A stretch of 64,000 bases of DNA from Gigaspora rosea (taxonomy: Eukaryota > Glomeromycota > Glomeromycetes > Diversisporales > Gigasporaceae), in contig QKWP01000420.1 of NCBI GenBank assembly GCA_003550325.1, positions 1 to 64,000 of the forward strand. The letters are read 5' to 3'. The notes beneath the pieces are model-generated. The model was not told where the DNA came from. It searched no databases and was given only the letters and a program-made list of their open reading frames with translations. Both the position numbers and the translations under genes were made by a program. The stretch's first letter is position 1. Each line of letters opens with the position of its first letter. Positions 1 to 10,975 of the stretch are shown piece after piece.

Positions 1-144
1 AATATCTTTTACATGTGTAATATATGCTATAACTATTATTAATAAAATATATAGTATAACTAGTATAAATATAATATATGTAATAAATAATATATATGTA
101 ATAAATAAAATATCTAGAATATAAGCTATAAATATGACATCTTT

Positions 145-345
145 TAGATATGTCAGATCTACGATTTTTGTCCGCAGCAATCGCCTAGCCAATTAGATCG
201 TTGGTCTATTAATAAGCATAGGAGTAAATGTTTGACAACTCCTATCTTGGCAACCAGAGGTCGTACAGAGATGTACCATAGCTCGTTAGAACCGTCTCGG
301 TGAGCTGAGTCGAATGGTGGTTGTTTCATTTAATTTGGATTAGTG
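145..345. other. Unassigned block less AT-rich than its flanks
   Basis: This block is visibly richer in G and C than its flanks. It is open in one frame on each strand between 178 and 299. Neither translation was recognised. It follows the last hAT motif on the minus strand, so it could be a decayed transposase tail or an inserted repeat. The CGAATGGT stretch near 312 recurs near 23613. Confidence 0.3.
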
Positions 346-530
346 GATCATAGGTTATGATCACTTTTGTGTTTTTCTATAGGTCAACAACGTATATCTC
401 CCATAGTTGGATATGATACAGCTGAAAGTAATTTCGTAGCAGCTTCAAGAGGTTCTAACAAAGTAAGTACATCCAAAAAATTTAATTAATTATATTAGTT
501 TATTATACTTACATTTTTTTTAAATTATAT

Positions 531-668
531 GAGTACTACAAGGGAAAAAGATTGTTCAAATTTCAATTACCTTTTGTGCCAGACGCGATTTCTAACAAAT
601 TAGATAGATTTTGTCTGATATAAAATGTAATTGGAGGTCTGAACAGCCTTTTTCCTTTGGTAGTGCTC
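531..668. mobile_element. Hairpin MITE, same family as 15118-15209
   Basis: An imperfect inverted repeat: GAGTACTACAAGGGAAAAAG at the left pairs with GGAAAAAGG..CTAC..TGCTC at the right, with arms of about 60 bases. The central TCTAACAAATTAGATAGA core is shared with the hairpin at 15118-15209, so both belong to one dispersed family. It lies in the foreign stretch that separates the last two hAT transposase blocks. Target duplication is not clear. Confidence 0.65.
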
Positions 669-689
669 ATTTTGTATATCAAATTCGGG

Positions 690-1050
690 CATATTACTAG
701 TAAAATTATAATGCGCATTTTATATTAACATGCGCATGAATGCGCACGTTATATTAAATGCGCATAATATATCACTTTTATAATTTTGGAATATATATTT
801 TCCCTTCATCAAATTTTTACTGCGATCTTTATATTCATTCATTTCTTTATAGAATTTTTCAAACTTTTGTATCCTTATTCCCAAATCCCGCTTGACAATG
901 CGTTTCTTGGGCTAAATTATATATACTATAATTTTCATATATAAATTTAGATGGGATAAAATGTGCATGATTCTGAATTATGCGCATTAATGCACATGAT
1001 TAAGGAATCATGCGCACATACGAAACCCATCTCTAGGTATTCTGGATATA
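690..1050. repeat. Cluster of TGCGCAT motifs
   Basis: Copies of TGCGCAT or close variants occur at about 713, 731, 740, 760, 981 and 1011, in both orientations, in sequence otherwise poor in CG. No open frame is credible. The block belongs to the sequence inserted between the hAT segments ending at about 1150 and starting at 475. It may be one further inverted-repeat element, but its ends are not sharp. Confidence 0.4.
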
Positions 1051-1284
1051 CGTCGTGATTAAAAATAAAAATTAGGTAAAAATTTTAAATTTTTGTTGTA
1101 TTTGCCTGAATTAGATATATAAAATCTATATAATATTAATTTATACTTTTAAATTGTGTTGTTCATTATTATTTGGGTATAGTAAACAGATTGATAAATG
1201 ATCGGCAGCAAGTAGATTAAGGGCCATTTCCATTTTTTGCATTTTTTTCAACATATAATAAGTGCTATTCCACCTGGTCTCGAC

Positions 1285-1467
1285 TAAGCTTGTTGGTGAA
1301 ACTAATTAGTTTCACCAAAAAACTGGTGCACCAGCAAAACACTCTTGGTGCACCATTGAAAATTAGCTTTTTCTATAACTATTAGTGCATTAGTTTCACC
1401 AAAAAACTGGTGCACGAGCAAAACACTCTCGGTGCACCATCAAAGATTAGTTTCACCAACAAGCTTA
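1285..1467. mobile_element. 183-bp hAT-type MITE inside the hAT pseudogene
   Basis: Perfect 22-bp terminal inverted repeats (1285-1306 and 1446-1467, starting TAAGCTTGTTGGTG). They are flanked by 8-bp direct repeats at 1277-1284 and 1468-1475 that match at 6 of 8 positions. An 8-bp duplication is the hAT signature. Inside are two tandem copies of a roughly 60-bp unit (about 1306-1363 and 1390-1450), each carrying two copies of the palindrome GGTGCACC. Taking out the element and one duplication rejoins the host codons for D-V-K-T and R-W-N-S-T in frame, which fixes the boundaries. It has no coding capacity, so it must have been moved by an enzyme supplied elsewhere. Confidence 0.88.
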
Positions 1468-2819
1468 GTTTTGACATCTAATTCGGGCTTAAGATATGGA
1501 ATTTCTTTAAGTTCACACAGTCTACATAGATCATCACAGAGACAAATAGATACTTTGATTTTGGCCATTAAATTGCGAACTTTATTCACTAAAGAATTGA
1601 CATTTCTAATCCTTTTTTTGCAGCCAAGTTAAGAACATGAGCTGCGCATCTATAATGTAAAAATCTGATACTATCAAATTTATCCTGCAACTCCTGCGTG
1701 ATTAGCCTTTCACAAACGATCATTGCAGCCTCATTGTCTGTAGTAAGTGCTAGCATTTTATTTTTAATATTAAAATGAGTAAGAAGATTTGTAATAGTAT
1801 CTGCTATATTTATACTCGTATGTCTATTAGTAAATGGAATAATATCTAGAAGAAAATGCTGCAATTTCCAGCTAGAATCAACGTAGTGAATCGTAATGCC
1901 AAGGAATGCCTCAAAATTTAAAGACATCCACATATCAGCCGTCAAGAAAACTTTTCCAGGAATTTCAGAAATATCATTAACTATTTTGTTGCGTTTATCT
2001 TCAAACTTATCCATAATTTTTATCTTTATAGCTTGTCTTGTAGGTATCGTATATAAACTCCTGAAAATACTGATTATCGACAATAGTAAAAGGTTGCTGG
2101 TCGACGATAATCCAGGCAATTAATTTTTCATCGCGTTTTTTTTGCTCCTCATCATCATATGGATCATTTCTGGGAAAGTGAAGTAAAGTTTGGTGTTTAA
2201 CTGGTACAATAATATTATGCTCTTTAAGGTGTCTTCGTAAAGACGAAACCCCAGTCTTAGTCGAGAAAGGCTCTTTGCATTTTTTGCACACTGGTTTACC
2301 AGGATGGTTCGGTGTATTATAATCAAAATAAGGCTATACTGGACTTTTTTTAACGGGGTTTTTTTATTGCTACTTTGGGATGGTGTTTCATAAGACATTT
2401 GACTATTAATGTCTGAGACACTATCCTCGAGCATTTCATTAGTATCATTTTTAGGATCAGAAAAAAGATCGTTATCGTGAGTTTCAAAATCCATATTATT
2501 GTATTTTTGGTGTTTTTTTTGTTTTTTTTTTTGTTTTTTTTTTATAATCAAAAAACTGAAGCTTTTATATTAAAGCAAGGTATATAAAAACCTACTGTTA
2601 CAGATGGTTTTTATCTTATTACTGATAAATTTTTTTTATAGGGATCAAAAATATATATTCGGATCAGAATTTTATATGGAAACTTTTCTATTATTTGATA
2701 ATTTTTTTGTTAGAAATCAATTGCAACTAACTTTGTTCTGAATTTTTTAGATGGTTCTATTCATTTTTATTGCAATAAGTTTTTACTCACGCAATTCTAA
2801 ATCTGTTCTCTTTTGTTAC

Positions 2820-2975
2820 CTAGGCCAAATGCGTATTTTCTGAAAGGATACCATGAATTTCATTTAGTACCTAGAAATAGGCCAAATGCATTTTTTTAAA
2901 GGATATCACAAAAACCTCTTTTAATACTTAAAAGATAAGCTAAATGAGTATTTTTTGAAAGGATATTACGAATTC
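2820..2975. repeat. Three degenerate tandem copies, ~58-bp unit
   Basis: Copies begin at about 2820, 2877 and 2936, each with GGCCAAATGCGTAT-like sequence followed by GAAAGGATAT. Divergence suggests an old minisatellite. The stretch from 2495 to 2820 holds only homopolymer-rich AT sequence. Confidence 0.7.
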
Positions 2976-3083
2976 GTATGTTGTGCATATTCACTAAGCC
3001 AAATTCGCCCAGCACATATGTAGAAAAATAATTTGGAATTTGTGATAGGAAAATATGCATTTTCAGGATCACGCGCATGAATG

Positions 3084-3228
3084 CATATGGGCTGCCATCA
3101 ATAGAAATCAGGCAGATTGACATTTTAAAAAAAAATCCACATCTCAACTTTCATGAGATGCGAAATTGAGGTATAGATTTTTTTTAAAATGTCAATCCGC
3201 CTAATTTCTATTGACGGCAGCCCATATG
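3084..3228. mobile_element. Short palindromic element with ~60-bp arms
   Basis: CATATGGGCTGCCATCAATAG at the left pairs with CTATTGACGGCAGCCCATATG at the right, and pairing continues through the T/A-rich inner arms to a loop near 3155. This is a foldback or MITE-type unit. CATATG at both ends is itself palindromic, so a duplication cannot be separated from the terminal repeat. Confidence 0.75.
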
Positions 3229-3476
3229 TAAAGTATCTAGTAGTTATTAAATCTCAAGACAGCAAAAATAGAGAACATAATGCTGTTTCAGACTTTGATA
3301 TATTCATATCGGTTGATTTTTGAAATACCCTAAAAATTTTGGAGTTCAAATAATATATATAATGATCTGCATACATATATTATACTGTATGACGTAATAC
3401 ATGAAATAGTGATTATCAACTGATTAAATCAGTTGATTTTTTTTATTAGTCTTGTTAGTACATAGTATCGTCGTTA

Positions 3477-4010
3477 CTAAAGCCGTTGCTTTGAATTCGG
3501 TGTTGTCGTCGTTACCCGGCTTCGTCGTTGGTGCCTTGGTGAATTGTCATTTCGGCTTCGTCGTTGGTGCCTTGGTGAATTGTATGGTTATGGCTTCGTC
3601 GTTGGTGCCCTTGGTGATTGTATGTTTTGGCTTCTTGTTTTTGATGCCTTGGTGAGTTGTATATTATCGCTTCGGCTTTATTTTGGTGCCTTAGTGAATT
3701 TTATTTCATTTTGGCTTCGTTGTTGGTGTTTTGGTAAGCTGTATGTCCTTTTTTGTTGATGCTTTGGTAAATTGTATAGTTATCAAGTATATTACTTAGG
3801 TTTTGCTTCTTTTATGTTGGTAGTAAAGTCTTTTTTTATGTTGGTAGTGGTGGTCTTGGTTGGCGAAGTCAGCTTCATATAGTCATTTCGGCTTTGTTAT
3901 TAGTGCCTTAGTAAGTCGTATGTCGTCGTTTCAGCTTCTCGAAATTGGTACCTTGGTGAGATTATCGCGTATGGCGTTTAGGTTTTGCTTCTTGTATATT
4001 GGTCGGGTCT
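3477..4010. repeat. Degenerate minisatellite, 36-43-bp unit
   Basis: About eight decaying copies of GGCTTCGTCGTTGGTGCCTT followed by GGTGAATTGTAT. The best are at about 3520-3585, with loss of identity to the right. It is relatively GC-rich for this window. Small open frames here only follow the repeat and should not be read as genes. Confidence 0.75.
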
Positions 4011-4544
4011 AATTCATAGGGGGTCTGATATGTGGGGTCATTTATACGGCAGTTTTACGGTAGTTAGTGGTTAAATGTAATTTTTTTTTAATAAAAAAGA
4101 ATTTTTTGTCATACAAATTTCTTTTTTTAATAAAAATTTGAATCCATATGAGCTTATTTTTTTGAACAGTTTCGCGGGATCCTATCTAAGTTAATTGAGC
4201 CTAACTAAATCTGGTGCAGTTAAACATTAATCATATTTATTTTCGATCCATTAAAGAACGTTTTTTCTTTGACAAATAAACGTTTTAATATTTGATCAAA
4301 GATTTCACGAGCAAGAAGTTGTATATTCATATTAAAAAAATTAATAATAAAAAAATGAAAAAGTTTTAAACATTCGAAAGCTTTACTCATTTATTTTTTT
4401 TTATACGAATTAATATAATTAATATAATGTAATATGCGTAGTATAATAATAGTTTAATAGAAAATAGAAAATAGACAAAGTAATAATAACAAAACTGTCG
4501 TGTCCAGTATCTAGTTTAGATACAATAACCTGTAATTAAATTAT

Positions 4545-4770
4545 ATAGCGCAAACCCAAACCCAAGCTAAATATGTATTGCGAAACCCAAGTAAATTTAT
4601 ATACCGTGAAACTCATACTAAATATATATTATGAAACCCAAGCTAAATACCAAATTGCTAATACTAAATGAAGCCCAAACTAAATATACGTCGCAAGATC
4701 TAAACAAAACTAAATATGTGCCGCAAGATCTAAACAAAAGCTAAGTGCGCATCGTGAGATCTAAACAAAC
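4545..4770. repeat. Degenerate tandem repeat, ~30-36-bp unit
   Basis: Repeated CTAAATATGTATTGCGAAA followed by CCCAAG, changing toward CGCAAGATCTAAACAAA on the right side. Seven or so copies are recognisable. No open frame of interest. The 4770-5360 stretch beyond it shows nothing recognisable. Confidence 0.65.
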
Positions 4771-5365
4771 TAAAAAGTTAAACTTTGTAAAGTTTAAATT
4801 TTTAAAAAATTTAAAAAACAACTTTTAATTTAAAATTAACTTTTCTTACTTTTTATTAAATTCGATTCTTTCTAAAAAAACTCATGGGTTTTAAGGTAGG
4901 CTCATGGGTTTTACTATATTCTCTAGAAGAGACCACAAATTTGACATGTGATTTTGGGGTATGTTTTTTATTTACATCCAATCAACATGTGACTTTTTGC
5001 AGATCATTAAATATTTTGGGGACTAAATTCAGGTCCAATTCCATAAATCGACCGATATGTAAAAATGTATCATATTCAGTTTAAATAAATGTATGCAAAT
5101 TTGCTAAAAAAGCTGTCGTCTTGATATTTTGTCGATATATTCAGCTTATTTATTAAAAAATAATTTCGAATTAAATCAGTGGCATATTTATTTCAAAATC
5201 AATGATCTATAATCCTATTGTTTGTATTTGTAAACTTTATTTATATACTAGATTCTTTTACAATTGTAAATTTTCTTTTGAAATCTGCTAAAAACAATTG
5301 AGTTATTTTATCTCCGGATAACTTCTATTTCATTTTATTTCGAAAGTATTTTCAACCTTCTATTT

Positions 5366-5570
5366 GCATCGCCAGTATTGAATTGTGGTACATCCGATCA
5401 TTTGTATTCAAATACATGTAACTTTAAGCACAGGAATATTAAGTTTTGCAAATGCTATATAAAGGACCAGTCCGGACCTGGTTCTTAATTACGGACCGAA
5501 GACCAATTAACCGGTTCAAAAGACCGGTCTGGACCATGGTCCTTGTAGGACCGTAACATCCCTAGTTTTA
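5366..5570. repeat. Solo terminal-repeat fragment and GGACCGGT-rich stretch
   Basis: At 5366-5402 the sequence GCATCGCCAGTATTGAATTG resembles the terminal repeat of the element at 6283-6607, so this is a partial copy. From 5466 to 5565, interleaved GGACC, GGTCC and ACCGGT words form overlapping short palindromes in a locally less AT-rich patch. Confidence 0.5.
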
Positions 5571-5682
5571 TTAGTAGAAACTTTAACATGTCCATAATAC
5601 CCCTGTCTTTTTTATGTTTAACAATCTTAAAAAAGAGGTTGTTTATTTTATTTTTTTAGTATTTTGATCTCATAATGTAGAG

Positions 5683-5980
5683 AGGACCCCAGACATCTCT
5701 CATATAGGTCATAACTGGATTTTGGCCAATTTTGATCTAATTTGCTAAAAATGATAAAACTATATTTATTTAAATAACTTCTGATCCAGTAATCAAAATT
5801 AAATAAACTTTTTTTTGTTAAATGCACTTTACTAAGAGCTTCATTTTAAAAAAAGTTCATTCAAATTGGACCACTAGATACCAAAATAATTGCCAAAAAC
5901 TGTTTTTCTGCTTCTCAAATTTTGGGGGTTTTTTCTGAAATGCGAAATGTATGACCTCTGTACTATATGTCAGGGGTCCT
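5683..5980. mobile_element. hAT-type MITE, family copy 1 (298 bp)
   Basis: The ends are AGGACCCCAGACAT and ATATGTCAGGGGTCCT, an imperfect inverted repeat. The 8-bp flanks ATGTAGAG (5675-5682) and ATTTAGAG (5981-5988) match at 7 of 8. The body is clearly homologous along its length to 43071-43365, including a GGATTTTGGCCAATTTTGAT segment. There is no coding capacity. The flanking duplication and shared ends make the boundaries firm. Confidence 0.88.
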
Positions 5981-6282
5981 ATTTAGAGAGTTGCTTATTT
6001 TCAGAGTTGCTTATATTCAGGACTTTACAGTATTTATATTATAAGACAAAAAAAGTTTATATTGCTTATAAGCTAAAAATATTAAATTTTAAAAAAATTT
6101 TTTAACTAAAAAATAATTTACAATATTTTGGTATACTCTTTAAATATTGTTTTTAAAAATATAGTTTCTAATACAATATTGTAGTTTATATAAAGAATTA
6201 CAACTTTCATTATTGTACTTTTAGTAATTTACTTGTAAAAATTAAGACTTGTATTAGAAGGATATATTTTTTGAGAGTTATC

Positions 6283-6607
6283 ATTCATCGCCAGTATAAT
6301 GCATTGCCACCCTGATCAACCAATCGGGATGCAGGATTAGGTGTAACATAAAATCGAAGCAAAACAAAATTTTTTTAAAAAATCGCTTTTAACTTAAAAT
6401 TTTGACTAAGAAACTACACTTTTTTCTTGACAAAAAAAATTCCTTGCAAAATTTTAGATTAGGAGGGCCTTTTAACTTTTGCCCTGCCAAACCCTAACCC
6501 TAATCATAACGCAAGCACTATTTGGTTTGTTTTGATTTATGTAAAATCAAAACAAATGAAATGATTGGTCAATAAGAGGGTAACAATGCATTGTACTAGC
6601 GATGAAT
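6283..6607. mobile_element. Inverted-repeat element, 325 bp
   Basis: ATTCATCGCCAGTATAATGC at the left pairs with the reverse complement of the right end, ATTCATCGCTAGTACAATGC. The match extends into CATTG, GACCAATC and beyond (about 45 bases). The inner part contains a telomere-like CCCTAACCCTAA word at 6489. A partial copy of the terminal repeat lies at 5366. Target duplication not resolved. Confidence 0.75.
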
Positions 6608-6884
6608 ATTAAAAATCTATTTTTTTTATAAACAGAAACATATAAATTTAAAAAAATTAAAAAAAATTTTATAGTAAAAGTTATAATATATATAATTAAA
6701 CTTTTAATACACAAAGTTTTTTAATGTATTTAAAAAATTTTCTTAACAAAATTAATAAAACAAATCTAAATTTAAATATTTTACTTAGAAAATATATAGC
6801 TAAAATCAATATTTAAGATTTTATTCAAAAAATTTAAATTTATAAAAAGTTTGCAAACCAATTTGTCTACAATACAATTTAAGA

Positions 6885-8455
6885 GATACATTAAAGCAAA
6901 TACTGCCTAATACTATTTGTTTAATTTATTTAATTTATTAGCTTATACTAAAATTTGATTTTATTTTATTATGAAATTATAAAAAATTTTTGAACCTTTT
7001 TTGTAGTTTTTCTTTTTATTGTTAGGCTAAAAATTAGAATTAGTATTTATAATAATTTTGATTATTCTGTTTTGTTTAGTATGTTGAAAATATATTGAGT
7101 ATAAACTAGGTTTATATAAAAAGAGCATCTTTTTGTATTAAGAATGCAAAACAAATTTTTTTTTTTTAATATTAAGGTGTCCACTTAGGTACCCTAGCAC
7201 TTTATTGGTACAAGCGGGTTGGCCCGGTCAATATGACTGTGCCACATATTACATTTGTATGACGAGAGTACAACTAGCCACACGTACAACTTTTGGTTGT
7301 CTAATTTAAGTAGTCCGCCCGAAGGTTCTACACTAGATGCCATACCTGCAACCCAACTAGGGGATTGCCTATTTAAACTCTCTGGCTTCTACCCATGTTC
7401 AATGTTCCTTCCAATATACCCTTTCACAAGTAATTTGCTGTTAAAAGTACTCTGATGCTTTCGCCAAACACCTATTGGAGGGCATTTGCCCCTGTGGTAA
7501 ACCTGGTAAAGCAATACCTGTCCCCCACAGGTATTCACCTACACTTTCGGTAATTTACACATTCACCGAGGCAAACAACTTGCAGTCAGGGGGGTACCCT
7601 GCAACCGCTACCATTACCTACTACTGCCCTTGCGAAGTTCACTAGACCCCAGTACCCGGTCAGTCACTCTTTGGATCCTTTTCCCCAGTTATCCCAGACT
7701 ACCAATCCAGTTGGCCCGGAAATATCGGTCTGCCAGGTTTTAGGTGCCTAAGGTCTCCCTTTCCTTGGTTCATGCTTCTATAACACATGACCTTTTCCTC
7801 CGGTAACTCCGGCGGCCAGGTTGGTGAGCCCTCTTTTGCCATAGGAGCTCTTGCCCGTCCAGTTTTCCGGGCAGTCACTACTAAGATCCTTTTCCCCGGT
7901 ACCGTCGAAAGTCCAGCTACCTCTCCACTTGGGACTTGCCAAATGGGTTTCTGTTTCTCCGGTTCCTTGGATTTGTCTGTATAACAAGATACAATTTCGC
8001 CCGAAAGCTCCCATTCAAGATGGTAACCAAGGACTACAGGTAATGTACCCAACCGATCGACATGACACAGTTACTGGAACATATGTCTATTTTTCAAAAG
8101 CGTCGCCACTGGGATTTGAACTCTAGACCTGCCACTTGGGGGTGACAACTTACCAACTTCCCTAAGTCGCCACACTCTCGCAAAACAAATTTTTTAATTA
8201 TATTATAATTAGAATTTTGCTTTGTATTCTTAATGCAAAAAGATGCTCTTTTATATAAATCCAGGTTATACTGTACTCAATATACTTTTGATATATTAAA
8301 CAAGCCAGAATAGCTAAATGCTAATTTTAGTAGCTATTGGAATTTGAATAGAGGTTTCAAGTTTTAGTATAAGCTATCATATTTATTTGTATAAAAACTT
8401 TAGTAAAAACTGTTTTTGTTAGCCAAACCTTCATTTAAATATAAAAAGTTATTAA
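6885..8455. mobile_element. Palindromic element split by a SINE-like insert
   Basis: The left arm (about 6885-7161) and right arm (about 8180-8455) are inverted copies. Each has an AGCTTATACTAAAA-like stretch, TATATTGAGTA, then TATATAAAAGAGCATCTTTT and AAGAATGCAAAAC. They originally met in a short AT-rich loop now separated by the insert at 7162-8179. Arms of roughly 270 bases with internal mismatches imply an old foldback unit. The AT-only stretches on both sides (6610-6885, 8455-8930) hold nothing else recognisable. Confidence 0.7.
7162..8179 (-). mobile_element. GC-rich SINE-like retroelement with tRNA-like head
   Basis: The insert is flanked by the 16-bp direct repeat GCAAAACAAATTTTTT (7146-7161 and 8180-8195), as expected for target-primed retroposition. 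On the minus strand the left end carries an A-box-like GGCGACTTAGGGAAGTTGG (8171-8153). About 30 bases on is a B-box-like GAGTTCAAATCCC (8123-8111), which is RNA polymerase III promoter geometry. The opposite end finishes in an A run next to the direct repeat. The body is far more GC-rich than anything around it and contains an internal duplication (about 7660-7705 and 7870-7920, sharing GATCCTTTTCCCC). Open frames on both strands look accidental. At about 1 kb it is long for a SINE, and I cannot fold a proper tRNA acceptor stem. A non-LTR-driven fragment of another RNA is the alternative. Confidence 0.65.
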
Positions 8456-8934
8456 TATAAACTAGGTTTTAAAAATAACAAAAATTTTTTAATATATGTA
8501 ATTATATAAGATTTCAATTTACAAAAAACTTATATAGTAAAAAATATTTGCAAAATTATATTTGACTAGTAATAGTAATAATGAAATTAATAAAATATAT
8601 ATAGTATAAACAACAATATTAATTTAATTAAATAATCATCAGCTAATTTTTATAATTAGACCAAAGTAAAGTATAGAACTTTAAATTTTTATATAAAGTA
8701 TAATCTACAAATATTTTGTAGTCTATTTGTCTATAAGATAATAAACCAATCACATTTTACAAATTAACAAAAACAATTCATATGTGTCAATTTTTAGATC
8801 AATCCAAATTTTTTAATACACCTAAATTTGATTTATATGGTGTATTAGTTATTTGACAACTGTATTAACCAATTAAATTTTTGTGATATGGGGCATCCAT
8901 AAATAAAGTTATACAAGAGGAGGGGTTAATACTA

Positions 8935-9085
8935 CATAAGGGCAGTGTCATTAATCACCTGATTATTTTTTATCAGAGGCCTACCCCCTCTCTTTTCCTT
9001 AATATATAAATAGTCAGGTTTTTATATATAATTTCAACTTTTTTTACCCCTCTCCCCCTCTAAAAAATCACCTGATTTTTGTTAC
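8935..9085. repeat. Dispersed repeat shared with 41258-41402
   Basis: The TAAGGGC..TTTTTTATCAGAGGCC stretch followed by CTCTTTTCCTTAATATATA is matched by the reverse complement of 41258-41402 and partly by 45700-45771. AATCACCTGATT words mark both edges. Probably a MITE or element terminus. Function not inferred. Confidence 0.6.
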
Positions 9086-9397
9086 TCCCCTAACGGATTT
9101 TTTAATATATTGGAGGGGGTTAAAAAAATAATAACGCAATTAATAAATAACCAAAAAAAAAATTAAATAAATAAATAAAATAAAGCGAAATCTTGAGAGG
9201 TAGCTACCCTGGCACAACTATAGCATATACAGCACACTTTGCCATATAATTGCCGCATGTTGTATAAATATCGATGCATATCTAGAGGGAGGTACCAGGT
9301 CTATATAGATTAGATAATGTTATTTATGGACGACCTATTTCTAGGGGGGGTCATGAGGTCTTATGAGGGGTAGATAACGTTATTTATGGATGCCCCC

Positions 9398-9515
9398 TAT
9401 AATATTTATTTCATCAAGCATTTAGATATTTAATCATATGATATTTATTCATTAAGCATTTAGGCATTTAGTCATATAATATTTATTTCATCAAGTATTT
9501 AGACATTTAGTCAAA
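9398..9515. repeat. Tandem repeat, three ~50-bp copies
   Basis: Three successive copies of ATAATATTTATTTCATCAAG followed by CATTTAGACATTTAGTCA. Moderately diverged. Confidence 0.65.
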
Positions 9516-9551
9516 TTTAGAATTCGATATTTCAACAAAAAATAATATGAT

Positions 9552-10130
9552 GTCGAAATATATTTAAATACTTAATTCGTGATTCGCCTATAAATAATAG
9601 AAATCATATATGTAATATATAGTAAAAAGTGGGGATAAGTAAAGATAAGTTTTTTAGTAAATATTGGAATCTGGCTGTTCCTCCTTCTAAAAGTTTTTTT
9701 CTGTCAAGTAAACTTTTAGTGTGTATCTAATAAAAGTTGTAGAGCTAATTTTTCTGATTCCAATAGTAGTAAAATCATTAAAATTGACACAATATAGCAT
9801 GGGATATAAGCATTTTAATCTTCGCAACTATATGTTTTTTCTTTGTTTATTTAAAGGAAAAAACATATAGTCGCAAAGATTAAAATGCTCATTTATCATG
9901 ATATACTAGGTCAATTTTAATGGTTTTACTACCATTAGAATCAGAAAAATTAGCTCTACAACATTTATTAAATAAACATCAAAGGTTTAATTGACAGAAA
10001 AAAACTTTTAGAAGGAGGAACAGCCAGATTCCCATATTTAGTAAATTAATATAGTAATTTGCCCCAAAATTTATTATGTAGATCCTATTAATTATAGGCG
10101 AATCATGAATTAAGTATTTAAATATTTGAC
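9552..10130. mobile_element. Large foldback element, ~280-bp arms (family with 46239-46767)
   Basis: Two inverted arms meet near 9850. Shared landmarks are TTAATTCGTGATTCGCC at the outside, CTGGCTGTTCCTCCTTCTAA, then TTGTAGAGCTAATTTTTCTG and AGTAGTAAAATCATTAAAAT, and AACATATAG at the loop. The same landmarks in the same order form the palindrome at 46239-46767. Single-arm relics occur near 39995-40070 and 45150-45230. No coding sequence. A transcript across it would fold into a very long hairpin. Confidence 0.85.
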
Positions 10131-10559
10131 TAAATAGTGTGTTTTAGCTAACAACTCTAATCTAGGTATACTATATAGTGAGTCTATATTTTTATCTCAG
10201 TAAGTAAGCTAAATTTTTTTTATTTAATTTATTTTTTATTTCAATTATATTGTCTTATATATACAATATCTATGCAGTTCATTCATTATTTTGCCAAAAC
10301 GGAATTGGAGTTGAAAAGAGCAAACACAAAACATTTATTTCACTTATTATTAAACAAGTCAGCTGAAATATAATCATTAGTGGAACACATAATGTTGATA
10401 TTGTAATCGAATAGAATTAGAGTTGAAAAAAATGAACATAAAGAAAATATTCTATTTATTATTAAAAAAATTAGGTAAAATGCAAACACTAATAGAATAC
10501 ATATTGTTGGGTATTGTTAGGAAGCTTCGAGAAATTAGCTGATTTTTGTTTACTATGAG

Positions 10560-10765
10560 CCTACCCACCCATAGGCCTCCGCATGGGCCTGGGCTACCCA
10601 TGGGTACTCTTAGGGTAGTACTATATTAGACGGGCCAGGGTATTAAATTATAAACCCTTAAAAGGAAATAGAGCTTGCACGGGCTTGAATATTAGTACCC
10701 TAATAGGGCTTGAATCTTACTATTACCCAGCCTTGGGTATCGAAGGGTACCCGTCATTGTACTAC
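10560..10765. repeat. GC-richer repeat patch with GGGCTTGAAT words
   Basis: A less AT-rich patch with clustered ACCC/GGGT words and two copies of AATAGGGCTTGAATCTTA-like sequence (about 10683 and 10707). It abuts AAATTAGCTGATTTTTGTTTA, which also ends the palindromes near 16640. Probably the end of an inserted element; no gene seen. Confidence 0.4.
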
Positions 10766-10975
10766 AAAAATCAAATGAGCGTGAAACTTAACCTTTGATT
10801 GGCTAAAATTTTACACAGAGATTAGATTAGATCTTGATTTCACATATAAAAGAAAAAAAAGGAGATAATTTTTTTTAAAAAAATATTGTATAACTATCAA
10901 AGAATAATCGTTGTAGAGAGTAATCAAAGGTGTAGATGATATTTGAATTCTATTGCAATAATATTTAGTGAATAT

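Larger units (their letters stand above)
383..2494 (-). pseudogene. hAT-family transposase with BED zinc finger, broken
   Basis: A cut-and-paste transposase relic read on the minus strand. It starts at the ATG at 2494-2492 with an acidic N-terminal segment. A BED-type zinc finger follows: C-x2-C-x15-H-x3-H beginning at about 2289. The hAT core comes next: an ITxDMW-like segment, LTTDNEAA at about 1725, and CAAHVLNLA at about 1640. After it, a DVKT segment at 1475 is separated by an insertion from RWNST at about 1270. A last piece at 475-383 reads LLEPLEAATKLLS then YPTMGDIR, the usual hAT C-terminal block. Damage is visible: a length change in a T7 run (2345-2351), a TGG-to-TAG-type stop at the BED tryptophan position (2334-2336), a shift with lost codons near 2045, another near 1595, and unrelated sequence at about 475-1150. 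The family assignment rests on these ordered motifs; the parent element's ends were not found. Confidence 0.85.

Noticed and set aside
178..462. Two plus-strand exon-like blocks (178-299 and 383-462) with AG..GT borders
   Set aside because: The frames do not join across the supposed intron. The minus strand of 383-462 reads a classic hAT C-terminal block (LLEPLEAATKLLS, YPTMGDIR), which explains the open frame better.
3452..3759. Frames with repeated VVGALVNC
   Set aside because: Product of the 36-43-bp minisatellite; frame changes from copy to copy.
7699..8126. Overlapping 65-117-residue frames on both strands of the GC-rich insert
   Set aside because: Open only because GC-rich sequence has few stops; both strands are open at once, with no recognised domain.
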